Notes: generated by a model from the sequence alone, not told the origin. Positions 24,520 through 36,387 are shown, counted from the stretch's first letter. The stretch: DNA of 64,000 bases from Enterobacter cloacae complex sp. R_G8 (GCF_024599795.1 NZ_CP102246.1:1550001-1614000), one strand, 5' to 3'. Program-made: numbers and translations.

Positions 24520-26247
24520 TTAGCAGATTGTTTTTTCTTCAATGAACTTGTTAACCAGCGTCATTAACTCGTCCGTTGTCGGTTGAGCAAGAGCCTGCTC
24601 TGCTAACACCTTCGCATCTTCGAAGTTCGTGTTACGGATAATCTTCTTAATGCGCGGGATGGAAATGGCGCTCATAGAGAATTCGTCCAGACCCATACCC
24701 AGCAACAGAAGTGTAGCACGTTCGTCGCCTGCAAGCTCACCACACATGCCAGTCCATTTACCTTCTGCATGAGAAGCATCAATAACTTGCTTGATCAAGT
24801 TCAGTACGGACGGTGACATTGGCTGGTAGAGATGTGAAATCATATCATTACCACGGTCAACTGCCAGGGTGTACTGCGTTAAATCATTGGTGCCGATACT
24901 AAAGAAATCAACTTCTTTGGCTAAATGACGCGCAATGGTCGCGGCTGCCGGTGTTTCCACCATCACGCCGATCTCAATTGACTCGTCAAATGCTTTACCT
25001 TCGTCACGCAGTTCCTGTTTGTAGATCTCGATCTCTTTCTTCAGTGCACGCACTTCTTCAACAGAGATGATCATCGGGAACATAATGCGCAGCTTGCCGA
25101 AAGCAGAGGCACGCAGAATCGCACGCACCTGGTCACGTAGGATCTCTTTACGATCCATGGCGATACGCACTGCACGCCAGCCCAGGAACGGGTTCTCTTC
25201 TTTCGGGAAGTTCATATACGGCAGCTCTTTGTCGCCACCGATGTCCATGGTACGGACGATAACGGCCTGAGAGCCGCAGGCTTCAGCCACCGCTTTGTAC
25301 GCTGCAAACTGCTCTTCTTCAGTTGGCAGGGCATCACGGTCCATGAACAGGAATTCAGTACGATACAGACCCACACCTTCCGCACCGTTGCGCTCAGCGC
25401 CATCGACGTCGCGTACGGTACCGATGTTAGCGCACACTTCTACCTGATGGCCGTCCAGCGTAATAGCTGGCAGGTCTTTCAGTTTAGCGAGCTCCGCTTT
25501 CTCGGTCGCAACCTGCTCCTGAACGGCGCGCAGTTTCTCGATCTCTTCGTTGGTTGGGTTGACGTAAACCATGTTGTTTACGGCATCCAGAATCAGATAG
25601 TCGTCGTTTTTCACCTGAGAGGTGACGCTACCGGTACCCACGATGGCAGGCAGTTCCAGAGAACGCGCCATGATTGAGGTGTGGGAGGTACGGCCACCGG
25701 CGTCGGTGATGAAACCCAGCACCTTGTTCAGGTTCAGCTGTGCGGTTTCAGACGGGGTCAGGTCAGCGGCAACCAGGATCACTTCGTCCTGAATCGCGCT
25801 CAGATCGATAATGGCCAGACCCAGGATGTTGCGCAGCAGACGCTTACCGATATCACGTACGTCGGCCGCACGTTCTTTCAGGTATTCATCATCCAGTTCT
25901 TCCAGGGCAGTTGCCTGACCTTCGATAACTTCATGGGCAGCCGCGTCGGCCGTCATGCCTTTATCTTTAATCAGGGCTATGATTTCCTGCTCCAGCTCCT
26001 CATCTTCGAGCAGCATGATGTGCCCTTCGAAGATAGCTTCTTTTTCTTCACCGAAAGTTTCGCCAGCTTTAGTTTTGATCGCTTCCAGTTGCGCAGATGC
26101 CTTGGCACGACCGCTCAGAAAACGTTCAACTTCCTGATCAACCTTGTCGGCAGAAATTTTTTTCCGGTCGATGACGATCTCGTCTTCTTTCAGCAGCAGT
26201 GCTTTGCCGAAAGCGATACCCGGGGATGCTAAAATGCCTGAAATCAT
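24520..26247 (-). CDS. ptsI: PTS enzyme I
   Basis: Takes phosphate from PEP and passes it to HPr. 575 residues. Phospho-His is H189 in [16 protein letters not shown]. The C-terminal PEP-binding barrel has the catalytic Cys in [13 protein letters not shown] and substrate residues in [18 protein letters not shown]. Middle gene of the operon; 44 bases after ptsH. Codon use looks optimised, as expected for a highly expressed gene. Confidence 0.98.
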   Translation of the reverse strand: MISGILASPGIAFGKALLLKEDEIVIDRKKISADKVDQEVERFLSGRAKASAQLEAIKTKAGETFGEEKEAIFEGHIMLLEDEELEQEIIALIKDKGMTADAAAHEVIEGQATALEELDDEYLKERAADVRDIGKRLLRNILGLAIIDLSAIQDEVILVAADLTPSETAQLNLNKVLGFITDAGGRTSHTSIMARSLELPAIVGTGSVTSQVKNDDYLILDAVNNMVYVNPTNEEIEKLRAVQEQVATEKAELAKLKDLPAITLDGHQVEVCANIGTVRDVDGAERNGAEGVGLYRTEFLFMDRDALPTEEEQFAAYKAVAEACGSQAVIVRTMDIGGDKELPYMNFPKEENPFLGWRAVRIAMDRKEILRDQVRAILRASAFGKLRIMFPMIISVEEVRALKKEIEIYKQELRDEGKAFDESIEIGVMVETPAAATIARHLAKEVDFFSIGTNDLTQYTLAVDRGNDMISHLYQPMSPSVLNLIKQVIDASHAEGKWTGMCGELAGDERATLLLLGMGLDEFSMSAISIPRIKKIIRNTNFEDAKVLAEQALAQPTTDELMTLVNKFIEEKTIC

Positions 26248-26291
26248 AACCCTACCTTACTTGTGACTGATATTTAAAAGAACCCGGAAAC

Positions 26292-26549
26292 TTACTCGAG
26301 CTCAGCCATCAGTTTTACCAGATGCTCAACTGCTTTCTGCTCGTCTTCACCTTCAGCAGAGATGGTGACTACGGTGCCCTGAGTCAGGCCCAGAGTCTGC
26401 AGTTTGAACAGGCTTTTTGCGCTAGCGCTTTTGCCGTTGGAAGTCACAGTGATTTCAGAAGTGAAGCCTTTCGCTTCTTTAACAAACTGAGCAGCAGGGC
26501 GGGTGTGCAGACCGTTCGGAGCGGTAATGGTAACTTCTTGCTGGAACAT
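26292..26549 (-). CDS. ptsH: Phosphocarrier protein HPr
   Basis: 85-residue HPr. Phospho-His H15 in [14 protein letters not shown]; the region around Ser46 ([13 protein letters not shown]) is typical of enteric HPr. First gene of ptsHI-crr. ATG 26549 follows TTGGGGAAATACA. Confidence 0.98.
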
Positions 26550-26654
26550 TGTATTTCCCCAACTTATAGGTTTAGTGTTGTGGAACTAAAGTCTAGCCTG
26601 GCGACTGAACTTTAGCCTGTATTGTTAGCGCTGACGTTTCGATCGTCATTAAAC

Positions 26655-26684
26655 ATTATGCAGCGAAAGCAAGACTTGAACCAA
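26655..26684 (-). promoter_or_regulatory. Main ptsH promoter
   Basis: On the minus strand: -35 TTGGTT (26679-26684), an 18-base spacer, -10 CATAAT (26655-26660). The leader to ptsH is about 100 bases. The layout resembles the ptsH P1 region of E. coli, which is also controlled by CRP and Mlc. I could not fix those sites. Confidence 0.6.
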
Positions 26685-26689
26685 ATCAT

Positions 26690-26703
26690 AAAATCGATTC
26701 AGC
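26690..26703 (-). promoter_or_regulatory. Cra (FruR) operator at ptsH
   Basis: GCTGAATCGATTTT on the minus strand fits the Cra consensus RSTGAAWCSNTHHW at every position. It lies just upstream of the -35. Cra control of ptsHI is known in E. coli. Confidence 0.7.
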
Positions 26704-26816
26704 AAGGCTATTTCGTTCGCTGATTAATTTCACGCATCAAAATAATTGCTGGTTTAAATACCAGACCCAACGGGGTGAATCAATGCCAGGAGGGGTAAAA
26801 CTTTGAAGCAGGCCAC

Positions 26817-26844
26817 AAAAAAGCACCTAAAAAGGTGCTTTTTT
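26817..26844 (-). terminator. Terminator of cysK
   Basis: AAAAAAGCACCT, loop AAAA, AGGTGCTTTTTT, about 22 bases beyond the cysK stop. Symmetric A and T runs would allow use in both directions. Confidence 0.9.
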
Positions 26845-26866
26845 ACGCGTTATTAACATGCTGGCA

Positions 26867-27838
26867 TTACTGTTGCAGTTCTTTTTCAGTAAACAGATCG
26901 GCAAACAGTGCAGTGCTTAAGTAACGCTCACCCGAAGAAGGCAGGATAACCACAATATTCTTATTGGTAAAGGCCTCATCTTCCTGAAGTTTGAGCGCCG
27001 CCGCAACGGCAGCACCGGAAGAGATACCCGCCAGGATACCTTCTTCGTCCATCAGGCGACGTGCGGTCGAGATGGCTTCTTCGTTCGTGATCGTCACGAC
27101 TTTATCAATCAGCTTCAGATCCAGGTTGCCCGGAATGAAGCCTGCGCCAATACCCTGAATCTTGTGCGGGCCTGGTTTGAGTTCTTCGCCCGCCAGCGCC
27201 TGAGAGATAACCGGCGAGTCGGTCGGTTCAACGGCCACGGTGATCAGGTCTTTTTTACCTTTCGTGCCTTTTATATAGCGTGACACACCGGTCAGCGTAC
27301 CGCCGGTACCCACGCCAGAGATAAATACATCAACCTGACCATCGGTATCTTCCCAGATTTCCGGGCCGGTGGTTTTTTCGTGGATTTCCGGGTTTGCCGG
27401 GTTGCTGAACTGCTGAAGCAGCAGGTATTTCGCCGGATCGCTGGCAACAATCTCTTCGGCTTTCTGAATGGCACCTTTCATGCCTTTCGCGCCTTCGGTC
27501 AGCACCAGGTTTGCGCCCAGCGCTTTCAGCAGCTTGCGACGCTCGATGCTCATGGTTTCAGGCATGGTCAGCGTCAGTTTATAGCCACGCGCCGCAGCGA
27601 CATAGGCCAGTGCGATGCCAGTGTTGCCGCTGGTAGGCTCAACCAGCTCAACGCCAGGCTTGAGCACGCCACGTTTTTCGGCATCCCAAATCATATTTGC
27701 ACCGATACGGCATTTTACGCTAAAGCTCGGGTTGCGTGATTCGACCTTCGCCAGAATGCGTCCATTACCGATACGGTTCAGTCGAACCAGGGGCGTATGA
27801 CCGATAGTCAGCGAGTTGTCTTCATAAATCTTACTCAT
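26867..27838 (-). CDS. cysK: Cysteine synthase A CysK
   Basis: Main O-acetylserine sulfhydrylase, 323 residues. PLP lysine K42 in [12 protein letters not shown]; phosphate loop [13 protein letters not shown]; substrate loop in [15 protein letters not shown]. In E. coli it is CysB-activated. It is monocistronic here, with its own terminator, between ptsH and cysZ. Confidence 0.97.
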   Translation of the reverse strand: MSKIYEDNSLTIGHTPLVRLNRIGNGRILAKVESRNPSFSVKCRIGANMIWDAEKRGVLKPGVELVEPTSGNTGIALAYVAAARGYKLTLTMPETMSIERRKLLKALGANLVLTEGAKGMKGAIQKAEEIVASDPAKYLLLQQFSNPANPEIHEKTTGPEIWEDTDGQVDVFISGVGTGGTLTGVSRYIKGTKGKKDLITVAVEPTDSPVISQALAGEELKPGPHKIQGIGAGFIPGNLDLKLIDKVVTITNEEAISTARRLMDEEGILAGISSGAAVAAALKLQEDEAFTNKNIVVILPSSGERYLSTALFADLFTEKELQQ

Positions 27839-28001
27839 GGCCTGTCCTTAACTGTATGAAATTGGGATACCGACCCAGCATACCTGCTAAGCAGGTAGGG
27901 GGAAGTAAGGAATTCGCATATCTATATACTGCAAGGAAATAATGGGGATCAGTATGGAATAAGGGGCGGCATAAGCCACCCCTCTTTTACACATTTTTGC
28001 A

Positions 28002-28763
28002 TTACTTCCATAACGCGTGCTTAGCACGGTAGCAGTCCACCCACATTGCCGTTGCGCCGCAAACCGCAACGGGCATGATGAAAAGATTGAGGAAGGGGAT
28101 CAAGGTGAACAGGCTGGTGAGCGCGCCAAACTGCATATTGGCCACTTTCTGCCTGCGCAGCGCGGTGCGCATCTCTTTAAAAGGTACCTTGTGATTATCA
28201 AACGGGTAGTCGCAGTACTGAATCGCCAGCATCCAGGCGCTGAACAGGAACCACAGCACGGGGGCAACCGTCTGGCCGATACCGGGCACCAGATAAAGGA
28301 GAAGCAGTACAATCGCACGGGGAAGGTACCAGGCGAATTTCTGCCATTCGCGCTTCATGATGCGCGGAATATCTTTCATGATCCCTATTATGCCTGTGTC
28401 CGGTGGTGTGGCACCGGTCAGACGCGCTTCCAGCTGTTCCGCCAGCAGTCCGTTAAACGGCGCCGCAATCCAGTTGGCAATCGTTGAGAAGAAATAGCCG
28501 AACACCAACAGCACAGAAATCACCGCGAGTGGCCACAGCAGATAGCTCAGCCACTGCAGCCAGTCAGGTACATAGCTCATCATGGCCGGGACCCAGCTTT
28601 CAAGCTTCGTGAAAAGCCACCAGAAGGCGCCGCCCATGAGAACAATGTTGATCAGCAAGGGCAGAATGACGAAACGTCGAATACCCGGCAGGGAGACCAG
28701 TTTCCAGCCCTGAGAAAAATACCAGACGCCGCTGCGTGGGGGAGAAGAAGATGTTGAAACCAT
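28002..28763 (-). CDS. cysZ: Sulfate transporter CysZ
   Basis: Inner-membrane sulfate permease of 253 residues, equal to E. coli. Hydrophobic segments lie near 28-50, 68-95, 145-175 and 205-235; conserved stretches are [19 protein letters not shown] and [15 protein letters not shown]. Same strand as cysK, 163 bases upstream of it, so separately promoted. Divergent from zipA. Confidence 0.95.
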   Translation of the reverse strand: MVSTSSSPPRSGVWYFSQGWKLVSLPGIRRFVILPLLINIVLMGGAFWWLFTKLESWVPAMMSYVPDWLQWLSYLLWPLAVISVLLVFGYFFSTIANWIAAPFNGLLAEQLEARLTGATPPDTGIIGIMKDIPRIMKREWQKFAWYLPRAIVLLLLYLVPGIGQTVAPVLWFLFSAWMLAIQYCDYPFDNHKVPFKEMRTALRRQKVANMQFGALTSLFTLIPFLNLFIMPVAVCGATAMWVDCYRAKHALWK

Positions 28764-28993
28764 AACCAGGCTGTACTCCTTTTTTCACAACCAGTGGAAT
28801 TGCCCGCCTATATTATCCAGTTACGGACCAATGACCAGTTCGGAAATGTTCGAAAAAACAGCAAAAAGCACGATTTAGTTCATCTTTATGCTGTGAATGC
28901 TCTGCACACACTTGCACTTGACGTAAACGGCAAATACTCTTAGTGAGTAAATGTTTGCCGTGGTGGCAAGGTGTTAGAACAACAGAGAATATA

Positions 28994-29995
28994 ATGATGC
29001 AGGATTTGCGTCTGATATTAATCATTGTTGGCGCGATCGCCATAATCGCTTTACTGGTACATGGTTTCTGGACCAGCCGTAAAGAGCGTTCTTCTATGTT
29101 TCGCGATCGCCCACTGAAGCGCATGAAGTCCAGTCGTGACGACGATGACAGTGAATATGACATCGATGGAAGCGACGACGACGGCGTGGGTGAAGTTCGT
29201 GTTCATCGGGTCAATACTGCGCCCGGCGCGGCTCATGGGGAGCATGAAGCCCCCCGCACTGCGCAGCACCAGTATCAACCGCCGTATGCTTCTGCACAGC
29301 CTCGCCAGCAGGCGCCGCAGCCTGTGGAAGAGCCGGTGCGTCAGCCGCCGCAGCAGCCTGTCCAACAGCAGCCAGCAGCGCCGCAGCCGGTTCCACAACA
29401 ACCCGTGCAGCAGCCTGTTCCGCAGCAACCTGCGCAACAACAGCCTGCCCAGCCGGTACAGCAAGCGCCACAACAGCCTGTTCATGTGCAGCCTGCGCCG
29501 CAGCCAGCTCCGGCACCGCGCGTGGAGCCAGAACCGGTTGCAGAGCCAGAACCGGTTGTTGAAAAACCGCAGCGCAAAGAAGCGGTGATCATCATGAACG
29601 TTGCCGCCCATCACGGCAGCCATCTGAACGGTGACGTACTGCTTAACAGTATTCAACAGGCCGGCTTCAAGTTTGGCGATATGAATATCTTCCATCGTCA
29701 CCTGAGCCCGGACGGTAGCGGCCCGGCGCTGTTTAGCCTGGCCAATATGGTCAACCCTGGCACCTTCGACCCTGAAATGACGGGGGATTTCGTGACGCCG
29801 GGGGTAACAATCTTTATGCAGGTTCCGTCTTACGGTGACGAACTGCAAAACTTTAAGCTGATGCTGCAGTCCGCTCAGCACATCGCTGACGAAGTGGGTG
29901 GTGTGGTGCTCGACGACCAGCGTCGCATGATGACGCCGCAGAAACTGCGCGAGTATCAGGACCGCATCCGCGAAGTTAAGGAAGCCAACGCGTAA
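28994..29995 (+). CDS. zipA: Cell division protein ZipA
   Basis: Essential divisome membrane anchor for FtsZ. 333 residues (E. coli 328). One N-terminal membrane helix ([19 protein letters not shown], about 6-24), a charged region with [13 protein letters not shown], a long Pro/Gln-rich linker (about 85-185) and the C-terminal FtsZ-binding fold (from about 190, [13 protein letters not shown] to [13 protein letters not shown]). ATG 28994 gives MMQDLRL as in E. coli; the longer frame is non-conserved. A terminator follows. Confidence 0.96.
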   Translation: MMQDLRLILIIVGAIAIIALLVHGFWTSRKERSSMFRDRPLKRMKSSRDDDDSEYDIDGSDDDGVGEVRVHRVNTAPGAAHGEHEAPRTAQHQYQPPYASAQPRQQAPQPVEEPVRQPPQQPVQQQPAAPQPVPQQPVQQPVPQQPAQQQPAQPVQQAPQQPVHVQPAPQPAPAPRVEPEPVAEPEPVVEKPQRKEAVIIMNVAAHHGSHLNGDVLLNSIQQAGFKFGDMNIFHRHLSPDGSGPALFSLANMVNPGTFDPEMTGDFVTPGVTIFMQVPSYGDELQNFKLMLQSAQHIADEVGGVVLDDQRRMMTPQKLREYQDRIREVKEANA

Positions 29996-30022
29996 CCGAC
30001 GCGTTATCTTCAACTCCTCCTC

Positions 30023-30047
30023 AACCCCCGCCTGTCGGGGGTTTTTT
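30023..30047 (+). terminator. Terminator after zipA
   Basis: AACCCCCG, loop CCTGT, CGGGGGTTTTTT, 27 bases beyond the zipA stop and before ligA. Confidence 0.88.
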
Positions 30048-30055
30048 CTCATTGA

Positions 30056-32080
<2,025 letters not shown>

Positions 32081-32081
32081 C

Positions 32082-32297
32082 GTGGAGAAAGAGCAGCTCG
32101 TCGAGATCGCCAATACGGAAATGCCGTTTGGTAAATATAAGGGCCGCAGGCTGATTGATTTGCCGGAAGAGTATCTGCTGTGGTTTGCCCGGAAGGATGA
32201 ATTCCCTGCCGGACGCCTGGGCGAGCTGATGGCTATCACGCTACTGATTAAAACCGAGGGGCTGACCCAGCTGGTTCAGCCCCTGAAACGTCCTTAA
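32082..32297 (+). CDS. ypeB: YpeB, DUF3820 small protein
   Basis: 71-residue conserved protein, function unknown. The family signature MPFGKYKGRRLIDLPEEYLLW is complete except for length. GTG start one base after the ligA TAA, with GGAG lying inside the ligA end, so translation is coupled. It converges with yfeH; the two stops overlap by four bases. Confidence 0.88.
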   Translation: MEKEQLVEIANTEMPFGKYKGRRLIDLPEEYLLWFARKDEFPAGRLGELMAITLLIKTEGLTQLVQPLKRP

Positions 32298-33289
32298 GCC
32301 TTCGCGGCGCGGGTCTCTTCCTGCGCCAGCTTTTCCGTCTGACGTTTGTAACGACGCGCCAGTACCGCACAGACCATCAGCTGGATCTGATGGAAAATCA
32401 TCAGCGGCAGCACCATCATCCCAATCACCGAGGTCGGGAACAGAATGTTGGCCATCGGGATGCCGTTTGCCAGACTTTTCTTCGATCCGCAGAACACAAT
32501 AGTGATTTCATCTGCTTTGCTGAAGCCGCACTTGCGTGCCACAAAGACATTTACCGCAATGACAATCGCCAGCAGGACGATACTGACCACCACGATAAAC
32601 AGCAGCGAGCCGGCGCCCACCTTATGCCAGATACCATTCACCACGGCTTCGCTGAAGGCGGAGTAAACCACCAGCAGGATCGACGTCTGGTCGGTTTTTG
32701 AGATCCATTTCTTGTGCTTCGCCACAAACGCCCCTGTCCACGGACGAGAAAGATGGCCAAGGACAAATGGCAGCAGTAGCTGCAGACAGATTTTCCCGAC
32801 TTGCTCCAGGTTACCTTCTGCACCGTGCATATTCATCAGCAGGCCAACCAGCAACGGTGAGACGAAAATCCCTAACAGGCTGGATGCCGATGCCGAGCAG
32901 ACAGCAGCCGCGACGTTGCCGCCAGCCAGCGAAGTAAAGGCAATGGCGGACTGGACGGTGGCTGGCAAAATACAGAGATACAGGAAACCGGTATAGAGCG
33001 CCGGGTCAACATTGACCGGTGCCCACCACGCAAACAGCACGCCGAGTATCGGGAACAGAATAAAGGTGCTGCACATAACCCACAGGTGCAGTCGCCAGTG
33101 GCTTCCGCCGGCGATAATGGCTTCGCGGGAGAGTTTGGCGCCGTGCATAAAGAACAGCAGTGCGATGGCCGCCGTGGTTAGCCCTTCAAAAAACGGTACA
33201 AAGCTGCCGCGCGCGGGGAAGAAGGAGGCCAGTAACACGGTGACGACCAGGGTGAGTGTAAACGGATCAAGAATACGAAATAGTTTCAT
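32294..33289 (-). CDS. yfeH: YfeH, bile acid:sodium symporter family protein
   Basis: 331-residue membrane protein of the SBF-like (BASS) family with about ten helices; substrate unknown. Conserved blocks are LLFFMHGAKLSREAI, ILPATVQSAIAFTSLAGGN and VFCGSKKSLANGIPMA. These match the family sodium- and substrate-site segments. Divergent from yfeR with an 89-base gap. In Salmonella YfeR represses yfeH in an osmotically controlled way. Confidence 0.92.
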   Translation of the reverse strand: MKLFRILDPFTLTLVVTVLLASFFPARGSFVPFFEGLTTAAIALLFFMHGAKLSREAIIAGGSHWRLHLWVMCSTFILFPILGVLFAWWAPVNVDPALYTGFLYLCILPATVQSAIAFTSLAGGNVAAAVCSASASSLLGIFVSPLLVGLLMNMHGAEGNLEQVGKICLQLLLPFVLGHLSRPWTGAFVAKHKKWISKTDQTSILLVVYSAFSEAVVNGIWHKVGAGSLLFIVVVSIVLLAIVIAVNVFVARKCGFSKADEITIVFCGSKKSLANGIPMANILFPTSVIGMMVLPLMIFHQIQLMVCAVLARRYKRQTEKLAQEETRAAKA

Positions 33290-33361
33290 AATGACTCCTG
33301 AAAACAGATGTCGCTATTGTGCTTTGTTCCCTTTGAGAAATAAAATTGATTTATTGCATCC

Positions 33362-33371
33362 ATTCATGAAT
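33362..33371. promoter_or_regulatory. Possible YfeR operator
   Basis: ATTCATGAAT is a perfect palindrome 7 bases before the yfeR start in the divergent gap, and similar T-N11-A spacing is typical of LysR-type sites. This rests on position and symmetry only. Confidence 0.25.
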
Positions 33372-33378
33372 TAAACAG

Positions 33379-34314
33379 ATGAATTATTCACTCCGCCAGC
33401 TTCGCGTTTTTGTCACCGTGGCCCATGCCCGCAGCTTCAGCCGGGCAGGGGAGATCATTGGCCTGAGCCAGTCAGCGGTCAGCCACAGTGTGAAAGAGCT
33501 TGAGATCCAGACAGGCGTCCGGTTACTCGACCGGACCACGCGTGAAGTGGTATTAACCGAAGCCGGACAGCAGCTGGCCCTGCGCCTGGAGCGGTTACTG
33601 GATGAACTGAACAGTACGCTCAGGGACGTCGGGCGACTGGGACAGCAGCTTTCGGGCACCGTGCGGGTGGCGGCGAGCCAGACGATTTCGGCGCATCTTA
33701 TTCCGCAGTGTATTGCTGAGGGTAATCAACGCTATCCGGATATCGATTTTGTGCTGCACGACAGGCCGCAACAGTGGGTGCTGGAGAGCATCCGCCAGGG
33801 CGATGTGGATTTTGGTATCGTCATCGATCCTGGTCAGGTCAGTGATCTGGAGTGTGAGATCGTTCTTTCCGAGCCTTTTTTGCTGCTCTGTCGGGACGAC
33901 GATCCGTTGGCAATGTTACCCCATGTTAGCTGGCAGTCGCTGCAGGGAGCGAATCTGGTCTTGCAGGATTATGCATCGGGCAGCCGTCCGTTGATTGACT
34001 CAGCGCTGGTGACTCAGGGGGTAAAGGCAACCATCGTGCAGGAAATCGGTCACCCGGCCACGCTGTTTCCTATGGTGGAGGCAGGCATTGGGATCAGCGT
34101 ATTACCCGCCCTGGCGCTTCCGTTGCCACAGGGGAGCCGACTGACCGTGAAGCGTCTCGTACCGGCTATCGAGCGCAAGCTGATGCTGGTTCGGCGAAAA
34201 AATCGTTCTCTTTCGGGGGCGGCGCAGGCTATCTGGGAAGTGGTGCGTATTCAGGCGCAAAGATTAACCGAAGCCCGTATACGCGACCCACTGTTTAATG
34301 CTGCAGAGGATTAG
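33379..34314 (+). CDS. yfeR: YfeR, LysR-type transcriptional regulator
   Basis: 311 residues. N-terminal winged helix (residues 1-60, [32 protein letters not shown]) and a C-terminal effector domain starting near residue 90 ([19 protein letters not shown]). Divergent from yfeH, its known target in Salmonella. The stop overlaps the stop of the flxA-like gene on the other strand by two bases. Confidence 0.92.
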   Translation: MNYSLRQLRVFVTVAHARSFSRAGEIIGLSQSAVSHSVKELEIQTGVRLLDRTTREVVLTEAGQQLALRLERLLDELNSTLRDVGRLGQQLSGTVRVAASQTISAHLIPQCIAEGNQRYPDIDFVLHDRPQQWVLESIRQGDVDFGIVIDPGQVSDLECEIVLSEPFLLLCRDDDPLAMLPHVSWQSLQGANLVLQDYASGSRPLIDSALVTQGVKATIVQEIGHPATLFPMVEAGIGISVLPALALPLPQGSRLTVKRLVPAIERKLMLVRRKNRSLSGAAQAIWEVVRIQAQRLTEARIRDPLFNAAED

Positions 34315-34652
34315 ATGTAGATATCGATCTGATTTTGATCTGATGGGTTGTTTACCCCTTCCACCTTGCCCTGCTTCTGATCCTGTTTCTTCTGAGCCTC
34401 TTCTGCCTGCTGGCGTAATAACTGCGCAAGCTGTGTCTGCAGCACTTTAAGCTGTGCCTGGATGAGCTCCTGCTGTTTTTTCTTCTCTTCCGGGCTGCCG
34501 GCACTCTCTGGCAGCTCTTTTAGCTGTTGAGTCAGTTTGGTGATTTGCTCCGTAATGCGGCTGATTTGGGCTGCAATATCATTGCCGCTGGAAGCACTCC
34601 CTCCACTGTTACTGGTTTGAATAGGGTGGGTTGATGTCTGAATGGTCGTCAT
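34311..34652 (-). CDS. FlxA-like protein
   Basis: 113 residues, rich in Gln and Lys, with a coiled coil at about 28-90 ([20 protein letters not shown] and [18 protein letters not shown]). The ends resemble FlxA of E. coli, a flagellar class 3 protein of unknown function; both end IDIYI or IDIYV. I chose ATG 34652 because AGAGGAAAG stands before it; an in-frame ATG six codons upstream contains that ribosome site. A sigma-28 type promoter lies 28 bases upstream. E. coli has no such gene at this place. Confidence 0.8.
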   Translation of the reverse strand: MTTIQTSTHPIQTSNSGGSASSGNDIAAQISRITEQITKLTQQLKELPESAGSPEEKKKQQELIQAQLKVLQTQLAQLLRQQAEEAQKKQDQKQGKVEGVNNPSDQNQIDIYI

Positions 34653-34679
34653 AGTCTTTCCTCTTACCATAAAACAGAG

Positions 34680-34706
34680 ATATCGGCACCGATGGTGGGA
34701 GCTTGA
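34680..34706 (-). promoter_or_regulatory. Sigma-28 (FliA) promoter for the flxA-like gene
   Basis: On the minus strand TCAAGCTC (34699-34706), an 11-base spacer, then GCCGATAT (34680-34687), compared with the FliA consensus TAAAGTTT-N11-GCCGATAA. The -10 matches 7 of 8 and the spacing is exact. Confidence 0.75.
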
Positions 34707-34923
34707 GGAAAACTGCTATATCTGGCAGGGGCCTTATCAGATAGTCCTGTCGTGGCCAGAACATTCATACGCCCATTCCCGGTCCGAGGTCTTTTCCCAT
34801 CTTATTAAAAATAGATATAAGAAATCCCGGGTTATGGAAATGTTGAAAGTACAGGCCTGACGCGCCATGAAAACCCGGTAATAATTATTCGGCATATTTA
34901 ATATGTTTATATGATTTAGCAAG

Positions 34924-34958
34924 GTGTCACAAAACTGTCATAAAAAGTTTTCTATATT
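34924..34958 (+). promoter_or_regulatory. Pho box with -10 element, no intact gene behind it
   Basis: GTGTCAC AAAA CTGTCAT (34924-34941) matches the PhoB box CTGTCATAAAACTGTCAT at 16 of 18 positions. A -10 TATATT follows at 34953-34958, 11 bases on, which is the usual geometry for PhoB-activated promoters. Transcription would run right into the truncated AEC transporter gene. The rest of 34717-35016 holds no convincing gene. Confidence 0.65.
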
Positions 34959-35016
34959 GAATGTGGCATCCATTGTTGTGCTGATGTATTACGGCCAGGG
35001 TACGAAGCCCGCATAA

Positions 35017-35478
35017 GCCCAGATAATCAGGGCATTGGTACGTAATCCTGTCATTATTTCGGTGCTTGCCGGGCTGCTCTTTAATATTGCGCGTTTGCAG
35101 TTACCACAGACTGTATCTGACATTTTGCATATCCTGGGGAGTGCTTCTCTGCCTCTGGGGCTACTGGCTGTTGGCGCAGGTCTGGACCTTAAAGCGGCCC
35201 GTGCCTCTCACGGCGCCGTGTTGCAGTCAACATTCGTTAAGCTGCTGTTTGTTCCGCTGGTGACATTGCTTATTGGCATAGGGTCAGGGATAAGCGGCCC
35301 TGTTCTGGCAACTGTCGTACTCTTTAACGCGCTTCCCTGCACACCCTCTGCCTACATCATGTCCAAACTGCTTGGTGGAGATTACCGCCTGTCAGCAGGC
35401 ATTATTTCTGTCCAGACGGTATTAGCGGCGGTAACAATTCCGGCAATTCTGTTTCTGACCACATTGTCACCGAGCTAA
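35017..35478 (+). pseudogene. C-terminal half of an AEC-family transporter
   Basis: The reading frame (VRNPVIISVLAGLLFNIARL, then LGSASLPLGLLAVGAGLDL and LFNALPCTPSAYIMSKLLGG) is the second half of an auxin-efflux-carrier family permease. Complete members have about 310 residues and ten helices; about 150 residues remain, with no N-terminal half and a stop codon at 35014. No ATG with a ribosome site is present; the first usable codon is TTG 35035. I read it as a deletion remnant. The last 77 bases overlap the convergent HD-hydrolase gene. Confidence 0.75.
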
Positions 35479-36064
35479 GGGGTGTGTGCTGTTCATACTG
35501 CGCCCAACTTTCTACAAACCACGCATCGCTTCCCTGCTGCTTACACAGCAGGGCAAGCCCTTCATGACATAACTCATGGGCCTGTGCATACAAGTTTTGA
35601 TCTCCGGCTGTCAGGACGCTTAACAACCGCTTCATCTCTAAAATATACTCACGGGCAAAAATCGGATCCCGTGCCACAATATCTCGCGCATTATCAATAA
35701 GGTCACATAACTTTATGGTCTGCGCTGCGGCATTTGCCTGCGCGCTATGAATGAGATTGGCGTTCTTGCGCTCAATACGCGAGCCTCCCGTTCGCCGGGT
35801 CCTGACATCTGTAAGCATTTCAACATATTGTCCGACCTCCGCGCCGAACAACGCATTGATGGTTTCAAGGGTGACACCAGTATCTTCAACGACATCATGG
35901 AGCCATGCCGCTGCGACCATTTCTTCGGTTGGGTTTATGCTTTGAAGTAATTTGACAACGGATGCCGGGTGGACAATGTAGGGTTCGCCTGTGAACTTTC
36001 GTTTTTGACCGGCTTCACGATGCGCTTGGGTAGCAAAGCGTCTGGCTCGTTCACTGAGTGTCAT
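35402..36064 (-). CDS. Small SpoT/Mesh1-like HD hydrolase
   Basis: 220-residue HD-domain protein without a synthetase part. All metal and substrate motifs of the RelA/SpoT hydrolase domain are visible: GEPYIVHP (H32), LHDVVEDT (H56, D57, E60, D61) and LCDLIDNARD (D121, N125, D128). The Asp at 128 is as in Mesh1, whereas RelA/SpoT usually have Thr. A role in removing ppGpp or in NADPH dephosphorylation is an inference. I chose ATG 36064 because AGGTGA is 6 bases upstream; the GTG three codons before it overlaps that site. The last 25 codons are read antisense to the transporter remnant, so the tail may be a fusion product. Confidence 0.8.
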   Translation of the reverse strand: MTLSERARRFATQAHREAGQKRKFTGEPYIVHPASVVKLLQSINPTEEMVAAAWLHDVVEDTGVTLETINALFGAEVGQYVEMLTDVRTRRTGGSRIERKNANLIHSAQANAAAQTIKLCDLIDNARDIVARDPIFAREYILEMKRLLSVLTAGDQNLYAQAHELCHEGLALLCKQQGSDAWFVESWAQYEQHTPLSSVTMWSETELPELLPPLIPSGQK

Positions 36065-36325
36065 GATTTTCACCTAAAGCTTTATTTTATATTGTGTTTT
36101 TTATGTTTGTTCCAGACCGAAATATTATATCTTATCCTTCATTCGATTAAGACGCCCGCCAGACGAGACATTGTGCCGACAGAGGCATAAGCCATATGTG
36201 GCTGCCTGGTATGGAGAGGGGACATTCAGGTGAAAAAAACGCATCTTTTTTAATAAGATACGGTTTGCTTACTTCCCCGGATAAGATGACGTATCCCAGG
36301 AATATGACATGTGACGGGGCGCTTT
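36065..36325. other. Gene-free AT-rich segment upstream of the HD hydrolase gene
   Basis: No gene is supported. It must hold the HD hydrolase promoter on the minus strand. A short inverted sequence, AAAAAACGCATC and its near complement, lies at 36235-36256. Nothing else was recognised. Confidence 0.5.
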
Positions 36326-36387
36326 TATCGCAGATAGCAAAAAAGCGCCTTTAGGGCGCTTTTTTACATTGGTGGGTCGTGCAGGAT
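36326..36387. repeat. Duplicate of the tRNA-Lys 3' end plus terminator, copy 1
   Basis: 62 bases identical to 36481-36542, starting TATCGCAGATAGC and ending GTGCAGGAT. It contains the terminator hairpin and the last 18-19 bases of the tRNA-Lys gene (CCA end and part of the T arm), but no tRNA body. Unit spacing is 155 bases. The arrangement recalls the rtT repeats behind E. coli tyrT. Confidence 0.9.
36339..36365 (-). terminator. Second (distal) terminator of the tRNA operon
   Basis: AAAAAAGCGCC, loop TTTA, GGCGCTTTTTT; identical to the proximal one at 36494. Confidence 0.85.

Noticed and set aside
29250..29560. Low-complexity CAG/CCG-rich tract as a DNA repeat array
   Set aside because: It encodes the Pro/Gln linker of ZipA, a normal property of this protein.
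29051..30052. 333-codon frame antisense to zipA, rich in Arg and Leu
   Set aside because: Composition is the complement of the Pro/Gln-rich ZipA linker; no protein family features.
34642..34860. 72-codon plus-strand frame beside the flxA-like gene
   Set aside because: It covers the sigma-28 promoter of the opposite gene, has no ribosome site and no similarity that I recognise.
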